A DNA stretch of 64,000 nt from Pseudomonas mohnii (GCF_900105115.1 NZ_FNRV01000001.1:2458501-2522500), one strand, 5' to 3'. Positions 20,763 through 31,852 are shown, numbered from the stretch's first letter. Made by a program: numbers and translations. Notes: generated from the letters alone by a model not told the origin.

Positions 20763-20837
20763 AGGGGCGTCGCCAAGCGGTAAGGCAGCAGGTTTTGATC
20801 CTGCCATGCGTTGGTTCGAATCCAGCCGCCCCTGCCA
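20763..20837 (+). tRNA. tRNA-Gln (anticodon TTG)
   Basis: 75 nt including encoded CCA. Acceptor arms AGGGGCG/CGCCCCT, anticodon stem GCAGG/CCTGC with loop TTTTGAT giving anticodon TTG, and T-stem GTTGG/CCAGC with loop TTCGAAT. It lies between ispE and prs as in other Pseudomonas. A perfect palindrome CGATTAC-TGG-GTAATCG sits just upstream at 20733-20749. Confidence 0.97.
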
Positions 20838-20883
20838 TTTTCCTATACTCATCCAGGTTACCCTCAGCCTTCAGGTACTGCGC

Positions 20884-21825
20884 GTGTCCAAGATGATGGT
20901 CTTTACGGGGAACGCTAACCCCGATCTGGCTCGGCGTGTCGTACGTCAGCTGCATATCCCTCTCGGCGACATCTCTGTCGGTAAATTTTCCGACGGCGAA
21001 ATTACAGCCGAGATCAATGAAAACGTCCGCGGTAAAGACGTCTTCATTATTCAGCCGACTTGCGCTCCGACCAACGATAACCTGATGGAACTGGTAGTGA
21101 TGGCTGATGCCTTCCGCCGCTCCTCGGCTACTCGTATCACTGCTGTTATTCCTTACTTTGGTTATGCCCGTCAGGATCGCCGTCCGCGTTCCGCACGTGT
21201 GGCTATCAGCGCGAAAGTCGTCGCTGACATGCTTACCGTAGTCGGCATCGACCGTGTTCTCACGGTTGATCTGCATGCTGACCAAATCCAGGGTTTCTTC
21301 GATATTCCGGTAGATAACATCTACGGCTCCCCGGTTCTGGTGGATGACATTGAAGATCAGCGCTTCGAAAACCTGATGATCGTGTCCCCGGACATTGGTG
21401 GCGTCGTGCGTGCACGTGCCGTTGCCAAATCCCTGGGCGTGGATCTCGGGATCATCGACAAACGCCGTGAGAAAGCCAATCACTCTGAAGTGATGCATAT
21501 CATCGGTGATGTCGAAGGGCGTACCTGTATTCTGGTCGATGACATGGTCGATACCGCCGGCACCCTGTGCCACGCGGCCAAGGCCCTGAAAGAGCATGGC
21601 GCTGCCAAGGTTTTCGCCTACTGCACGCACCCTGTGCTGTCGGGTCGGGCGATCGAAAACATTGAAAATTCCGTGCTGGACGAGCTGGTGGTGACCAACA
21701 CCATTCCGCTGTCCGCTGCAGCACAAGCCTGTGCGCGTATCCGTCAACTGGATATCGCACCGGTAGTTGCCGAGGCGGTACGCCGCATCAGCAATGAAGA
21801 ATCGATCAGCGCGATGTTCCGCTAA
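20884..21825 (+). CDS. prs: Ribose-phosphate pyrophosphokinase
   Basis: 313 aa with the GTG start at 20884 ([19 protein letters not shown] follows). A longer in-frame ORF begins inside the tRNA and is rejected. Prs makes PRPP for nucleotide, His and Trp synthesis. Visible motifs are [24 protein letters not shown] (flexible-loop Arg and His region), the metal site [12 protein letters not shown] and the PRPP-binding loop [14 protein letters not shown]. Confidence 0.98.
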   Translation: MSKMMVFTGNANPDLARRVVRQLHIPLGDISVGKFSDGEITAEINENVRGKDVFIIQPTCAPTNDNLMELVVMADAFRRSSATRITAVIPYFGYARQDRRPRSARVAISAKVVADMLTVVGIDRVLTVDLHADQIQGFFDIPVDNIYGSPVLVDDIEDQRFENLMIVSPDIGGVVRARAVAKSLGVDLGIIDKRREKANHSEVMHIIGDVEGRTCILVDDMVDTAGTLCHAAKALKEHGAAKVFAYCTHPVLSGRAIENIENSVLDELVVTNTIPLSAAAQACARIRQLDIAPVVAEAVRRISNEESISAMFR

Positions 21826-21863
21826 GGGCCCTGCCCTTCTCGAACATCTCGTTGACGAAAAGC

Positions 21864-21901
21864 GCCCCGCCCCGGCATTCCTGTCGGGGCGGGGCTTTTT
21901 T
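21864..21901 (+). terminator. Rho-independent terminator after prs
   Basis: An 11-bp GC stem (GCCCCGCCCCG with CGGGGCGGGGC), 10-nt loop and a run of six T (21896-21901). Confidence 0.95.
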
Positions 21902-21966
21902 GCCCATATCGCCTTTAGCGCTGGTCGCAAACGCTGGGGCGAATGTGGTTATTTTGGAGATACAAC

Positions 21967-22569
21967 ATGAACGATTTTACTCTGAATGCTGAAGTGCGTT
22001 CCGACCTGGGGAAAGGTGCGAGCCGCCGCCTGCGTCGTCTCGCAAGCCTGGTTCCAGCTGTAGTTTACGGTGGCGAAAAAGCCCCTGAATCCATCAGCAT
22101 GCTGGCTAAAGAAGTTGCCAAACTGCTCGAAAACGAAGCGGCTTACAGCCACATCATCGAGCTGAACGTTGGTGGCACCAAGCAAAACGTAATCATCAAG
22201 GCTCTGCAGCGTCACCCGGCCAAAGGCCACGTGATGCACGCTGACTTCGTACGCGTAGTGGCCGGCCAGAAGCTGACTGCTGTCGTTCCAGTGCACTTCA
22301 TCAACGAAGCTGCCCCGGTGAAGAAAGGCGGCGAGATTTCGCACGTTGTTGCTGAAATCGAAGTGTCCTGCCTGCCAAAAGACCTGCCTGAATTCATCGA
22401 AGTTGACCTGGCTAACGCCGAAGTCGGCTCGATCATTCACCTGTCCGACATCAGCGCTCCTAAAGGCGTTGAGTTCGTTGCTCTGGCTCACGGTAACGAC
22501 CTGGCTGTTGCCAACGTTCACGCTCCACGTGTTGCTCCAGAAGCTACCGAAGAAGGCGCAGCAGAGTAA
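21967..22569 (+). CDS. rplY: 50S ribosomal protein L25 (CTC/TL5 form)
   Basis: 200 aa, the long form with an N-terminal 5S-rRNA-binding L25 domain ([21 protein letters not shown]) and a C-terminal TL5/CTC beta domain ending in an acidic tail. The start is the ATG at 21967 with GGAG upstream. It precedes pth, as usual, but a long palindromic sequence lies between the two. Confidence 0.97.
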   Translation: MNDFTLNAEVRSDLGKGASRRLRRLASLVPAVVYGGEKAPESISMLAKEVAKLLENEAAYSHIIELNVGGTKQNVIIKALQRHPAKGHVMHADFVRVVAGQKLTAVVPVHFINEAAPVKKGGEISHVVAEIEVSCLPKDLPEFIEVDLANAEVGSIIHLSDISAPKGVEFVALAHGNDLAVANVHAPRVAPEATEEGAAE

Positions 22570-22593
22570 TTTCACTCTGTTCGCCGGAGTGAC

Positions 22594-22712
22594 GGAAACA
22601 TCGCGGACTGGAACGTAGCGAGAAAGCGGGCGAGAACGCGGAGTTTACATAATGGTAAATGAGCAACTTTCGTCCACTTTCGCCGCGCTCTCCACTTGCG
22701 GCGATGTTATCC
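22594..22712. repeat. 119-bp imperfect palindromic element between rplY and pth
   Basis: The two halves are imperfect inverted copies centred near 22652. The outer ends are GGAAACATCGC and GCGATGTTATCC, the inner core is TTTAC-ATAATG-GTAAA (22644-22659), and the middle shows related purine-rich arms (AAAGCGGGCGAGAA against the complement of the right arm). The shape suggests a small mobile palindromic repeat or an unusually long terminator structure. I believe similar GAGTTTAC...GTAAATGAGC cores occur elsewhere in Pseudomonas, but could not check. Confidence 0.55.
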
Positions 22713-22737
22713 ACCACTCCTAGGAAGGGCCCCTATC

Positions 22738-23322
22738 GTGACTGCCATTAAACTGATCGTTGGCTTGGGAAATCCAGGCGCAGAATACGAACAGACCCGG
22801 CATAACGCAGGGGCCCTTTTTGTTGAGCGCATCGCGAACGCACAAGGCGTAAACCTTGTGGCCGATCGCAAATATTTCGGCCTGACCGGGCGCTATACGC
22901 ACCAGGGTCAGGATGTTCGTCTGCTGATTCCCACCACCTACATGAACCGTAGCGGCCAGGCCGTAGCGGCACTCGCCGGATTCTTCCGCATCAAGCCCGA
23001 AGAGATCCTGGTGGCGCACGACGAACTCGACCTGCCTCCGGGCGTCGCCAAGCTCAAACAGGGCGGCGGCCATGGCGGTCACAACGGGTTGCGCGACATC
23101 ATCGCGCAACTGGGCAATCAGAATACCTTTCACCGCTTGCGGCTTGGCATTGGCCACCCGGGCGTTGCCAGTATGGTTTCAAATTTCGTCCTGGGTCGTG
23201 CGCCACGCGCCGAACAGGAAAAACTCGATGCCAGCATCGACTTTGCCCTCGGCGTGCTGCCGGATATCCTCGCCGGTGAATGGAACCGCGCGATGAAAAA
23301 CCTGCACAGCCAGAAGGCCTGA
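22738..23322 (+). CDS. pth: Peptidyl-tRNA hydrolase
   Basis: 194 aa, GTG start at 22738 with AGGAAGG upstream. Pth cleaves peptidyl-tRNA released from stalled ribosomes. Motifs are [20 protein letters not shown] with the catalytic His, [16 protein letters not shown] with the conserved Asp, and [13 protein letters not shown]. It lies 22 bp before ychF, the standard pair. Confidence 0.98.
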   Translation: MTAIKLIVGLGNPGAEYEQTRHNAGALFVERIANAQGVNLVADRKYFGLTGRYTHQGQDVRLLIPTTYMNRSGQAVAALAGFFRIKPEEILVAHDELDLPPGVAKLKQGGGHGGHNGLRDIIAQLGNQNTFHRLRLGIGHPGVASMVSNFVLGRAPRAEQEKLDASIDFALGVLPDILAGEWNRAMKNLHSQKA

Positions 23323-23344
23323 CTCTTATCCGAGGGGAAACACC

Positions 23345-24445
23345 ATGGGATTCAATTGCGGCATCGTCGGCCTGCCTAACGTCGGCAAGTCCACCCTGTT
23401 CAACGCCCTGACCAAATCCGGTATCGCGGCCGAGAACTTCCCCTTCTGCACCATCGAGCCCAACAGCGGTATCGTGCCGATGCCTGACCCGCGCCTGGAA
23501 GCCCTGGCCGCGATCGTCAATCCGAAGCGCATCCTGCCGACCACCATGGAATTCGTCGACATCGCCGGCCTGGTGGCTGGTGCGTCGAAAGGTGAAGGCC
23601 TGGGCAACAAATTCCTGGCCAACATCCGCGAAACCGATGCCATCGCCCACGTGGTCCGCTGCTTCGAAGACGAGAACGTGATTCACGTCTCCAACAGCGT
23701 CGACCCGAAACGCGACATCGAGATCATCGACCTGGAACTGATCTTCGCCGACCTCGACAGCTGCGAGAAGCAACTGCAGAAAGTCGCGCGCAACGCCAAG
23801 GGTGGTGACAAGGACGCTGTGGTCCAGAAAGGCCTGCTGGAGCAATTGATCGCTCACTTCACCCTGGGCAAGCCTGCGCGCAGCCTGATGAAGAACATGA
23901 GCACCGACGAAAAGGCGGTCATCAAGGGTTTCCACCTGCTGACCACCAAACCGGTCATGTACATCGCCAACGTTGCTGAAGACGGTTTCGAAAACAACCC
24001 GCACCTGGACGTGGTGAAAGCCATTGCCGAAGAAGAAGGCGCCATGGTTGTACCGGTCTGCAACAAGATCGAAGCAGAAATCGCCGAACTTGAAGACGGT
24101 GAAGAGAAAGACATGTTCCTCGAAGCCCTGGGCCTCGAAGAGCCAGGCCTGAACCGCGTGATCCGCGCTGGCTACGAGATGCTGCACCTGCAGACCTACT
24201 TCACCGCCGGTGTCGAAGAAGTCCGCGCCTGGACCGTCCGCGTCGGTGCCACCGCTCCGCAAGCGGCTGGCGTGATCCACACCGACTTCGAAAAAGGCTT
24301 CATCCGTGCCGAAGTCATCGCCTACAACGACTTCATCCAGTACAAGGGTGAGGCCGGTGCCAAGGAAGCTGGTAAATGGCGCCTGGAAGGCAAGGACTAC
24401 ATCGTCAAGGACGGCGACGTGATGCACTTCCGCTTCAACGTGTAA
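23345..24445 (+). CDS. ychF: Redox-regulated ATPase YchF (OLA1 family)
   Basis: 366 aa Obg-related P-loop protein that prefers ATP to GTP. Walker A is [14 protein letters not shown] at residues 8-21, the switch region is [17 protein letters not shown], and a TGS domain occupies about residues 280-360 ([21 protein letters not shown]). It binds ribosomes and is linked to oxidative stress sensitivity in E. coli. Confidence 0.97.
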   Translation: MGFNCGIVGLPNVGKSTLFNALTKSGIAAENFPFCTIEPNSGIVPMPDPRLEALAAIVNPKRILPTTMEFVDIAGLVAGASKGEGLGNKFLANIRETDAIAHVVRCFEDENVIHVSNSVDPKRDIEIIDLELIFADLDSCEKQLQKVARNAKGGDKDAVVQKGLLEQLIAHFTLGKPARSLMKNMSTDEKAVIKGFHLLTTKPVMYIANVAEDGFENNPHLDVVKAIAEEEGAMVVPVCNKIEAEIAELEDGEEKDMFLEALGLEEPGLNRVIRAGYEMLHLQTYFTAGVEEVRAWTVRVGATAPQAAGVIHTDFEKGFIRAEVIAYNDFIQYKGEAGAKEAGKWRLEGKDYIVKDGDVMHFRFNV

Positions 24446-24480
24446 TGGGTGCCGTGGATATCCACGGAACTCGATAGACG

Positions 24481-24518
24481 AAAAATCCCCGTAATCACTC
24501 GCTGATACGGGGATTTTT
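24481..24518. terminator. Bidirectional terminator between ychF and mhpR
   Basis: A 13-bp stem flanked by A5 and T5 runs (AAAAATCCCCGTA ... TACGGGGATTTTT) with an 11- to 12-nt loop, between convergent genes. It is able to work on both strands. Confidence 0.93.
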
Positions 24519-24575
24519 GCGTCTTGTAAGGGCTGAATCGAGCAGCACCGCAGAGCACGCAGAGTGCCACCCACA

Positions 24576-25352
24576 CTACGCCAATTGAGCCCTGATTTTT
24601 TGCACCACGCCTTGCATCGCCGGCAGATACCGGCGGGCGGCTTCCTCAACCGACATCGCCTTGGCGATATAAACCAGATTCAGGCAACCCATCACCCGCT
24701 CCTCGTGCTCAACCGGAATCGCGATGGCAGCAATTTTGCGTTCCTGGCCCCAGTGGGAATTGTTTTCGCCATAGCCCTTGCCGAGAGTGTGCTCCACCAA
24801 CCGGTCGACAAAGCCACGATCCGCCGCCAGCGCCGACTGCTCATCTTCGCGGCTGATCATCAACTCAATCAGCTCTTCGCGCTCAGCCGGGGGGCAGAAC
24901 GCAAAGTACGCACGCCCAGTGGCCGTCATGAGCAACGGTAAGCGCCGACCGACCATGGAGCGGTGAAATGACAGGCGACTGAATCGATGAGTGGTCTCGC
25001 GAATCACCATGGCGTCGCCGTCCAGCGTGCACAGGTCGGTTGGCCAGACAACTTGTTGCAGCAGCTCGCCAAGCAGCGGTGCGGCAATCGAAGAGATCCA
25101 TTGCTCGTCGCGAAATCCCTCGCTCAGCTCGCGGACTTTCAACGTCAGGCGATAGCTGTCATCTGAATCACTGCGTCGCACGTAACCCTCGGTTTGCAAG
25201 GTCTCCAGCAATCGACGAACCGTGGTGCGATGTAGCCCGCTTTGCTCGGCCAACTGCGCCGTAGTAGCCCCGCCATCGAAACGATTCAAGCCATTGATCA
25301 GGGCCAAACCGCGCATTAGCCCACGAACGGCCTTGTATTCTGTTTCGCTCAT
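24576..25352 (-). CDS. mhpR: IclR-family regulator of the mhp genes
   Basis: 258 aa. An N-terminal winged HTH (TAQLAEQSGLHRTTVRRLLETLQTEGYV, about 31-58) is followed by the IclR effector domain. It is divergent from mhpA, and the intergenic region holds a palindrome nearly identical to the E. coli MhpR operator. By analogy it activates mhp transcription when 3-(3-hydroxyphenyl)propionate is bound. The specific symbol rests on context and operator. Confidence 0.88.
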   Translation of the reverse strand: MSETEYKAVRGLMRGLALINGLNRFDGGATTAQLAEQSGLHRTTVRRLLETLQTEGYVRRSDSDDSYRLTLKVRELSEGFRDEQWISSIAAPLLGELLQQVVWPTDLCTLDGDAMVIRETTHRFSRLSFHRSMVGRRLPLLMTATGRAYFAFCPPAEREELIELMISREDEQSALAADRGFVDRLVEHTLGKGYGENNSHWGQERKIAAIAIPVEHEERVMGCLNLVYIAKAMSVEEAARRYLPAMQGVVQKIRAQLA

Positions 25353-25381
25353 GGAGGCTCCATTTTTCTATCAATCAAGGC

Positions 25382-25398
25382 TGTGCACCTGGTGCACA
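25382..25398. promoter_or_regulatory. MhpR operator
   Basis: TGTGCACCTGGTGCACA, a 17-bp inverted repeat with perfect arms around CTG. The E. coli MhpR operator as I remember it differs only at the first base. Its centre (25390) is about 60 bp upstream of the predicted mhpA transcription start, matching the activator position near -58 in E. coli. Confidence 0.85.
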
Positions 25399-25414
25399 CT
25401 AGCAAGGGTTTTCG

Positions 25415-25443
25415 TTGTCCACCAGCTACCTGATTTCCATACT
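25415..25443 (+). promoter_or_regulatory. Predicted mhpA promoter
   Basis: TTGTCC (25415-25420), 17-bp spacer, CATACT (25438-25443). It is a weak sigma-70 promoter, as expected for an activator-dependent operon. The predicted start is near 25450. Confidence 0.5.
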
Positions 25444-25449
25444 GCGCCC

Positions 25450-25457
25450 AACAAGAA
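25450..25457 (+). promoter_or_regulatory. AANAANAA motif in the mhpA leader (Crc/Hfq-type)
   Basis: AACAAGAA lies at the predicted 5' end of the mhpA mRNA, 27 bp before the ATG. A-rich AANAANAA motifs are bound by Hfq with Crc in Pseudomonas to block translation of catabolic genes when better carbon is present. Confidence 0.5.
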
Positions 25458-25484
25458 ATCCAAAAGCGCTGTACGGAGATACCC

Positions 25485-27143
25485 ATGAGTCTTGCACCCA
25501 CTCCTTCCACGGTGGAGCTGAGCACCGACGTTGCCATCGTCGGCGCCGGCCCTGTCGGCCTGATGATTGCCAATTACCTGGGGCAATGTGGCGTGAACGT
25601 CACATTGGTGGAAAAGCTCGACAGCCTGATCGACTACCCCCGTGCCATCGGCCTGGACGATGAAAGCCTGCGTTCTTTCCAGTCCGTCAGTCTGGCCGAC
25701 AAGGTGCTGCCGCATACCACGCCCTGGCACGCCATGCGTTTCCTGACGCCCAAGGGTCGCTGCTTTGCCGATATTCAACCTAAAACCGACGAGTTCGGCT
25801 GGTCTCGGCGCAACGCGTTCATTCAACCCTTGGCCGACCGGGTGCTGTTCGAAGGCCTGCAGCGTTTCAACAACGTCAAGGTACTGTTCAGCCGTGAGCT
25901 CAGCAGTTTTGAGCAAAGCGACAGCGCGGTGGTGCTCAACCTCACGGATCAGAACGGCCGCAACGAACGCCTGAATGCCCGCTACCTGATCGGTTGCGAC
26001 GGCGGCAACAGCCTGGTGCGGCGCAGCCTGGACATCAGCTTCGAAGGCAAGACCGCGCCGAATCAATGGATCGTCGTCGACATTGCCAATGACCCGTTGA
26101 GCACACCCCACGTTTATCTGTGCTGCGACCCGGTGCGCCCTTACGTTTCCGCCGCCCTGCCCCATGGCGTGCGTCGTTTCGAGTTCATGGTCATGCCCGG
26201 TGAAACCGAAGCCGAGCTGAGCAAACCGGAAAACATGCGCAAGCTGCTGGGCAAGGTGCTGCCGAACCCGGACAACATCGAACTGATCCGCAGCCGCGTC
26301 TATACCCATAACGCTCGTCTGGCCGGTCGGTTCCGTCAGGGCCGGGTGCTGCTGGCCGGCGATGCCGCGCACATCATGCCGGTATGGCAAGGCCAGGGTT
26401 ACAACAGCGGCATGCGCGACGCGTCCAACCTGGCGTGGAAACTGTCGCTGGTGATCAAGGGCCTGGCCGCCGACAGCCTGCTCGACAGCTACGAACAGGA
26501 ACGCCGCGACCATGCCAAGGCGATGATCGACCTTTCGGTGCTCGCCGGTCATGTGCTGGCGCCGCCGAAACGCTGGCAAGGCACCCTGCGCGATGGTGTG
26601 TCCTGGCTGCTCAATTACGTGCCGCCGGTCAAACGCTACTTCCTGGAAATGCGCTTCAAACCAATGCCGCAATACACCCGGGGCGCCTTGATCGTGCCGA
26701 GTGAAAAGGGCTCGCCAACAGGCAAGATGTTCATTCAACCGCAGGTGCTGACTGACGCCGGCACCACGGTGTTGCTGGATGAAGTGATCGGCGAAAACTT
26801 TGCGATTATCGCCTGGGGCTGCGATCCGACCTGGGGCCTGACGGCAGCGCAAATTACGCAATGGAAAAACCTGGGCACGCGCTTTATTCAAGTGTTGCCG
26901 GACGTCCAGCTCAGAGCACCGAGCGATGCCGGCGACGACGTGATCCGCGTGGGTGACAGCAGCGGCCGGTTGAGAGAATGGTTCGCTCGCGGCAATTCGT
27001 CCATCGCCCTGGTGCGTCCCGACCGCTTCGTCGCCGGAGTGGCCATCCCCCAAACCGTTGGCCAGGCCTGCGATGAATTGGCCCGGGCGCTCAAAGTCCT
27101 GCCACAAACCGCTGCGAACGCTGTTGTCAGCAAGGTCGCTTGA
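25485..27143 (+). CDS. mhpA: 3-(3-hydroxyphenyl)propionate/3-hydroxycinnamate 2-hydroxylase
   Basis: 552 aa group A flavoprotein monooxygenase that adds the second hydroxyl to make 2,3-dihydroxyphenylpropionate. The FAD motif [21 protein letters not shown] is at about residues 16-36, the DG motif [16 protein letters not shown] near 165 and the GD motif [19 protein letters not shown] near 285. It starts the operon with a gene order identical to that of E. coli mhpABCDFE. Confidence 0.96.
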   Translation: MSLAPTPSTVELSTDVAIVGAGPVGLMIANYLGQCGVNVTLVEKLDSLIDYPRAIGLDDESLRSFQSVSLADKVLPHTTPWHAMRFLTPKGRCFADIQPKTDEFGWSRRNAFIQPLADRVLFEGLQRFNNVKVLFSRELSSFEQSDSAVVLNLTDQNGRNERLNARYLIGCDGGNSLVRRSLDISFEGKTAPNQWIVVDIANDPLSTPHVYLCCDPVRPYVSAALPHGVRRFEFMVMPGETEAELSKPENMRKLLGKVLPNPDNIELIRSRVYTHNARLAGRFRQGRVLLAGDAAHIMPVWQGQGYNSGMRDASNLAWKLSLVIKGLAADSLLDSYEQERRDHAKAMIDLSVLAGHVLAPPKRWQGTLRDGVSWLLNYVPPVKRYFLEMRFKPMPQYTRGALIVPSEKGSPTGKMFIQPQVLTDAGTTVLLDEVIGENFAIIAWGCDPTWGLTAAQITQWKNLGTRFIQVLPDVQLRAPSDAGDDVIRVGDSSGRLREWFARGNSSIALVRPDRFVAGVAIPQTVGQACDELARALKVLPQTAANAVVSKVA

Positions 27144-27144
27144 G

Positions 27145-28095
27145 ATGAGTGCCTATCTGCATTGTTTGTCTCACACGCCATTGGTGGGCTACGTCGATCC
27201 TGAACCGCACGTGTTGGCCGAAGTCGATGCCGTGATCAGCGATGCTCGCGAACGCATCGCCCGCTTCGACCCGCAGCTGGTGGTGTTGTTCGGGCCGGAC
27301 CATTACAACGGCTTTTTCTACGACGTGATGCCGGCCTTTTGCATCGGCATGGCGGCCGACGCCATCGGTGATTTCGACACCGCCGCCGGCCCCCTGGACG
27401 TGCCTAAAGCGCTGGCTGAATCTTGCGCCAAGGCTGTGCTGGATGCCGGTGTCGACGCCGCGGTGTCTTATCGCATGCAGGTCGACCATGCCTTCGCGCA
27501 GCCGCTGGAACTGTTGCTCGGCGGCTTGCAGGGCTGTCCGGTGATTCCTGTGTTCATCAACTCCGTGGCCGTGCCCCTGCCTGGCTTCAATCGCGCCCGA
27601 ATGCTGGGTGAGGCGATTGGCCAATGGGCGAAGTCGTTGAATAAGCGCGTGCTGTTTCTGGCCTCCGGCGGCCTGTCCCATCAGCCACCGGTACCGGAAC
27701 TGGCCAAGGTCGATGCGCGTATGGCTGACCGTCTGATGGGCAGCGGGCGTCAGCTACCCGCCGATGAACGACAGGCACGCCAGAACCGGGTCATTCAAGC
27801 CGCCCGAGACTTCGTCGAAGACCCGCACAGCCTGCACCCCCTGAACCCGACGTGGGATCAGCAGTTTCTCGACACCCTCGAACAGGGCCGCATGAGCGAC
27901 CTCGACAGCCTGAGCAATGACGAATTGTCGGCGCTGGCCGGCAAGTCTACCCACGAAGTGAAAACCTGGGTCGCCGCCTTCTGCGCCCTCAGTGCTTTCG
28001 GCCCCTATCAGACCGAAGGCCGCTACTACCGCCCGATTCCCGAGTGGATTGCAGGCTTCGGTGCCCTTGGCGCACAGCCGCTGAACAATCACTAA
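27145..28095 (+). CDS. mhpB: 2,3-dihydroxyphenylpropionate 1,2-dioxygenase (extradiol)
   Basis: 316 aa, starting at the ATG at 27145, one base after the mhpA stop. A type III (LigB-like) extradiol dioxygenase using Fe2+ to cleave the catechol ring. N-terminal [15 protein letters not shown] supplies an iron-binding His, followed by [15 protein letters not shown] and the conserved [16 protein letters not shown] and [13 protein letters not shown] blocks. Confidence 0.95.
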   Translation: MSAYLHCLSHTPLVGYVDPEPHVLAEVDAVISDARERIARFDPQLVVLFGPDHYNGFFYDVMPAFCIGMAADAIGDFDTAAGPLDVPKALAESCAKAVLDAGVDAAVSYRMQVDHAFAQPLELLLGGLQGCPVIPVFINSVAVPLPGFNRARMLGEAIGQWAKSLNKRVLFLASGGLSHQPPVPELAKVDARMADRLMGSGRQLPADERQARQNRVIQAARDFVEDPHSLHPLNPTWDQQFLDTLEQGRMSDLDSLSNDELSALAGKSTHEVKTWVAAFCALSAFGPYQTEGRYYRPIPEWIAGFGALGAQPLNNH

Positions 28096-28115
28096 TGAAT
28101 TCAAGGAACACTGCC

Positions 28116-28979
28116 ATGACAGCCACTGCATTCAGTGAAGCTTCCACCAGCCGCTTTGCCCGTATCAAGGAAGGCGACCTGGACCTGCAACTGCACTACA
28201 ACGACCTTGGCGAAGGTGCCGAAACCGTGGTCATGTTGCACGGCTCCGGGCCGGGCGCCAGCGGCTGGGCCAACTTCAATCGCAATATCGAGCCGCTGGT
28301 GAATGCCGGTTTCCGCGTGATCCTGATGGACTGCCCGGGCTGGAGCAAAAGCGACACGATCATCAGTGAAGGCTCGCGCTCGAACCTCAATGCACAAGCG
28401 CTCAAGGGCCTGCTCGATGTGCTGGACCTGGACCGCGTGCACATCATCGGCAACTCGATGGGCGCCCACAGCACCGTGGCCTTCGCCCTGGAATACCCTG
28501 AGCGGATCGGCAAACTGATCCTGATGGGCGGCGGCACCGGCGGCCCGAGCGCCTTCGTTCCCCAGCCCACCGAAGGCATCAAACTGATCGGCGCGCTGTA
28601 CCGCGATCCGACCATCGAGAACTTGAAGAAGATGATGAACGTCTTCGTTTTCGATGCCAGCGGCCTGACCGACGAACTGTTCCAGACCCGCCTGGACAAC
28701 ATTCTGTCGCGCCGCGATCACCTGGAAAACTTCGTCAAGAGCAGCACGATCAACCCCAAGCAATTTCCGGATTTCAGCCACCGCCTGCACGAAATCAGCG
28801 CCGACACTCTGCTTGTCTGGGGCCGCGAGGACCGCTTCGTGCCCATGGACACTGGCTTGCGCCTGCTGGCCGGCCTGCCCAAGGCGCAGTTGCATGTATT
28901 CAACCGTTGCGGCCACTGGGCGCAGTGGGAACACGCCGAGAAGTTCAACCGTATGGTCCTGGACTTCCTGACCCACTGA
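28116..28979 (+). CDS. mhpC: 2-hydroxy-6-ketonona-2,4-dienedioate hydrolase
   Basis: 287 aa alpha/beta hydrolase that splits the ring-cleavage product to succinate and 2-hydroxypentadienoate. The start is the ATG at 28116 with AAGGAA upstream. The oxyanion motif [15 protein letters not shown], nucleophile IGNSMGAHS, catalytic Asp in WGREDRFVP and His in [11 protein letters not shown] are all visible. Confidence 0.96.
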   Translation: MTATAFSEASTSRFARIKEGDLDLQLHYNDLGEGAETVVMLHGSGPGASGWANFNRNIEPLVNAGFRVILMDCPGWSKSDTIISEGSRSNLNAQALKGLLDVLDLDRVHIIGNSMGAHSTVAFALEYPERIGKLILMGGGTGGPSAFVPQPTEGIKLIGALYRDPTIENLKKMMNVFVFDASGLTDELFQTRLDNILSRRDHLENFVKSSTINPKQFPDFSHRLHEISADTLLVWGREDRFVPMDTGLRLLAGLPKAQLHVFNRCGHWAQWEHAEKFNRMVLDFLTH

Positions 28980-28993
28980 TCATCGAGGCTGAA

Positions 28994-29800
28994 ATGAATC
29001 TGACTCAAGACACACTGCAACAACTCGCCGCTGATCTGCGCCAGGCCGAAGCCCATGGCGAAGCCATCGGGCCGCTGCGCGAGCAGATCGGTGAAGACAA
29101 CGCCGAAGCCGCGTATGCCATCCAGCGCCTCAACGTCGACCACGGCGTGGCCAACGGGCGCCGCGTGGTTGGCCGCAAGATCGGCCTGACCAATCCCAAG
29201 GTCCAGGCCCAGCTGGGCGTGGGCCAGCCAGACTTCGGTACGCTCTTCGCTGACATGTGCTACGGCGACAATGAAACCGTGCCAGTGGGCCGCGTGCTGC
29301 AACCAAAGATCGAGGCTGAAATCGCCCTGATCCTCGAACGCGATCTGCCCCGCGCCGACACCACCTTTGCCGACGTGATGGCGGCCACAGGCTGGGTCGT
29401 CCCGGCGCTGGAAATCGTCGGCAGTCGGGTCCAGGGCTGGAACATCCGCTTCGTCGATACCGTGGCTGACAACGCCTCCAGCGGCTGCTTCGTCCTGGGT
29501 GGGCCGGCTCGACGTATCGATGGGCTCGACCTGCGCCAGGCCAGCATGCGCATGACCCGCAATGGTGAAGACGTGTCCAGCGGCAGCGGTGCCGAATGCC
29601 TGGGCCATCCGCTCAATGCGGCCGTCTGGCTGGCCTGCACCATGGCTCGCCTGGGCGATCCGCTACGGGCGGGCGACATCATTCTCACCGGTGCGCTGGG
29701 GCCGATGGTCGCAGTAGCCGCCGGTGATCGCTTCGAGGCCGAGATCGAAGGCATCGGCCGGGTCGGTGTGAATTTCTCGGTAGACAGTCGCGCCGAGTGA
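28994..29800 (+). CDS. mhpD: 2-keto-4-pentenoate hydratase
   Basis: 268 aa, ATG at 28994. It adds water to 2-hydroxypentadienoate to give 4-hydroxy-2-oxovalerate. Family features are [17 protein letters not shown], the metal-binding [15 protein letters not shown] and [21 protein letters not shown]. Its place between mhpC and mhpF fits the pathway order. Confidence 0.96.
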   Translation: MNLTQDTLQQLAADLRQAEAHGEAIGPLREQIGEDNAEAAYAIQRLNVDHGVANGRRVVGRKIGLTNPKVQAQLGVGQPDFGTLFADMCYGDNETVPVGRVLQPKIEAEIALILERDLPRADTTFADVMAATGWVVPALEIVGSRVQGWNIRFVDTVADNASSGCFVLGGPARRIDGLDLRQASMRMTRNGEDVSSGSGAECLGHPLNAAVWLACTMARLGDPLRAGDIILTGALGPMVAVAAGDRFEAEIEGIGRVGVNFSVDSRAE

Positions 29801-29825
29801 TCGGCGACTTGCGTGCACATGAGGC

Positions 29826-29833
29826 AACAATAA
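29826..29833 (+). promoter_or_regulatory. AANAANAA motif overlapping the mhpF start
   Basis: AACAATAA ends on the A of the mhpF ATG (29833), exactly where Hfq/Crc binding would block ribosome entry. Confidence 0.45.
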
Positions 29834-30768
29834 TGAACAAACTCAAAGTCGCCATCATCGGCTCCGGCAACATCGGCACCGACCTGATGATCAAGATCCT
29901 GCGTAACGCCAAGCACCTGGAAATGGCGGTGATGGTCGGCATCGACCCGGCCTCCGACGGTTTGGCCCGCGCCCAGCGCATGGGCGTGGCCACCACCCAC
30001 GAAGGCGTCGAAGGCCTGACCCGCATGGACGTGTTCAAGGACATCGACTTCGTCTTCGATGCGACCTCGGCCGGCGCCCACGTGAAGAACGATGCGTTCC
30101 TGCGCTCGATCAATCCCGGCATTCGCCTGATTGACCTGACGCCCGCCGCCATCGGCCCGTACTGCGTGCCGGTGGTCAATCTGGAGCAGAATCTGGATCA
30201 GCTCAACGTCAACATGGTCACCTGCGGCGGCCAGGCGACCATCCCGATGGTCGCGGCGGTGTCGCGGGTGGCCAAGGTGCATTACGCCGAAATCGTCGCC
30301 TCGATCGCCAGCAAATCCGCCGGTCCCGGTACCCGCGCCAACATCGACGAATTCACCGAAACCACCTCCAAGGCCATCGAAGTCATCGGCGGCGCGGCCA
30401 AGGGCAAGGCGATCATCGTGATGAACCCGGCCGAGCCGCCGCTGATCATGCGCGACACGGTGTTCGTGTTGTCCGAAGCGGCGGATCAGGCACTGGTCGA
30501 AGCGTCCATCGTCGAAATGGCGGCCGCCGTGCAGGCCTACGTGCCGGGTTATCGCCTCAAGCAAAAAGTGCAGTTCGACGTGATTCCCGACGACGCACCG
30601 TTGAACATCCCCGGCCTCGGAACATTCTCCGGCCTGAAGACCTCGGTGTTCCTCGAAGTCGAAGGCGCCGCCCATTACCTGCCGGCCTACGCCGGTAATC
30701 TCGACATCATGACCTCCGCTGCCTTGGCCACCGCCGAGCGCATGGCGCAGTCGATGCAACAGGCCTGA
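29833..30768 (+). CDS. mhpF: Acetaldehyde dehydrogenase (acylating)
   Basis: 311 aa, ATG at 29833. It converts acetaldehyde to acetyl-CoA and works as a complex with the aldolase MhpE, which channels the aldehyde. The NAD motif [17 protein letters not shown] opens the protein, and the active-site Cys is in [16 protein letters not shown] near residue 131. Confidence 0.97.
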   Translation: MNKLKVAIIGSGNIGTDLMIKILRNAKHLEMAVMVGIDPASDGLARAQRMGVATTHEGVEGLTRMDVFKDIDFVFDATSAGAHVKNDAFLRSINPGIRLIDLTPAAIGPYCVPVVNLEQNLDQLNVNMVTCGGQATIPMVAAVSRVAKVHYAEIVASIASKSAGPGTRANIDEFTETTSKAIEVIGGAAKGKAIIVMNPAEPPLIMRDTVFVLSEAADQALVEASIVEMAAAVQAYVPGYRLKQKVQFDVIPDDAPLNIPGLGTFSGLKTSVFLEVEGAAHYLPAYAGNLDIMTSAALATAERMAQSMQQA

Positions 30769-30778
30769 GGAGAGCGAC

Positions 30779-31789
30779 ATGAACGGTAAGAAAATCTACA
30801 TCTCCGACGTGACCCTGCGCGACGGCAGCCATGCGGTGCGTCATCAGTATTCCCTGCAAAACGTGCAGGACATTGCGCGCGCCCTGGACAAGGCGAAAGT
30901 CGACTCGATCGAAGTCGCCCACGGCGATGGCCTGCAAGGGTCGAGCTTCAACTATGGCTTCGCCGCGCACACCGATCTGGAATGGATCGAAGCGGCGGCC
31001 GATGTGATCCGTCACGCGAAAATCACGACGTTGCTGCTGCCCGGCATCGGCACGGTGCATGACCTGAAGGCGGCCTACAACGCCGGCGCCCGGGTGGTGC
31101 GCATCGCCACCCATTGCACCGAAGCCGACGTGTCGAAACAGCACATCGAATACGCCCGCGAGCTGGGCATGGACACCGTCGGTTTCCTGATGATGAGCCA
31201 CATGATCCCGGCCGAACAGCTCGCCGCCCAGGCGAAGTTGATGGAAAGCTACGGCGCGACCTGCGTGTACATGGCCGACTCCGGTGGCGCGATGAACATG
31301 CAGGACATCCGTGATCGCTTCCGTGCCTTTAAAGCCGTGCTCAAACCGGAAACCGAAACCGGCATGCACGCCCACCACAACCTGTCGCTCGGCGTGGCCA
31401 ACTCGATCACGGCCGTCGAGGAAGGTTGCGACCGCATCGACGCCAGTCTTGCCGGCATGGGCGCTGGTGCCGGCAATGCGCCGCTGGAAGTGTTCATCGC
31501 CGCCGCCGAGCGCCTGGGCTGGAACCACGGCACCGACCTGTACACGCTGATGGACGCGGCGGACGACATCGTGCGCCCGTTGCAGGATCGGCCGGTGCGG
31601 GTCGACCGCGAAACCCTGGCCCTGGGTTATGCCGGGGTCTATTCGAGCTTCCTGCGCCACGCCGAAATCGCTGCGGCGAAGTACGGCCTCAAGACCCTCG
31701 ACATCCTCGTCGAGCTGGGCAAGCGCCGGATGGTCGGAGGCCAGGAGGACATGATCGTCGACGTGGCGCTGGATCTGCTCAAGCGCTGA
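30779..31789 (+). CDS. mhpE: 4-hydroxy-2-oxovalerate aldolase
   Basis: 336 aa HMGL-type aldolase that yields pyruvate and acetaldehyde. The metal site is [18 protein letters not shown] at the N-terminus and [17 protein letters not shown] near residue 200. It follows mhpF by 10 bp with GGAG upstream. Confidence 0.97.
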   Translation: MNGKKIYISDVTLRDGSHAVRHQYSLQNVQDIARALDKAKVDSIEVAHGDGLQGSSFNYGFAAHTDLEWIEAAADVIRHAKITTLLLPGIGTVHDLKAAYNAGARVVRIATHCTEADVSKQHIEYARELGMDTVGFLMMSHMIPAEQLAAQAKLMESYGATCVYMADSGGAMNMQDIRDRFRAFKAVLKPETETGMHAHHNLSLGVANSITAVEEGCDRIDASLAGMGAGAGNAPLEVFIAAAERLGWNHGTDLYTLMDAADDIVRPLQDRPVRVDRETLALGYAGVYSSFLRHAEIAAAKYGLKTLDILVELGKRRMVGGQEDMIVDVALDLLKR

Positions 31790-31809
31790 ACCCTGCTTCA
31801 ACCCCGACT

Positions 31810-31828
31810 GGCCGCCCACGCAGCGGCC
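31810..31828 (+). other. Intercistronic hairpin between mhpE and the transporter gene
   Basis: GGCCGC, 7-nt loop, GCGGCC. There is no T-tract, so it may be an mRNA-processing or stabilising element rather than a terminator. Confidence 0.4.
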
Positions 31829-31852
31829 GGAAGGGCTTGCTTTGCCCATTAC

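Noticed and set aside
20806..20883. N-terminal extension of Prs
   Set aside because: It starts inside tRNA-Gln; the standard protein begins at the GTG at 20884.
24452..24467. 16-bp perfect palindrome CCGTGGATATCCACGG after ychF
   Set aside because: It has no T-tract or linked gene, and a clear terminator lies just downstream; no function can be supported.
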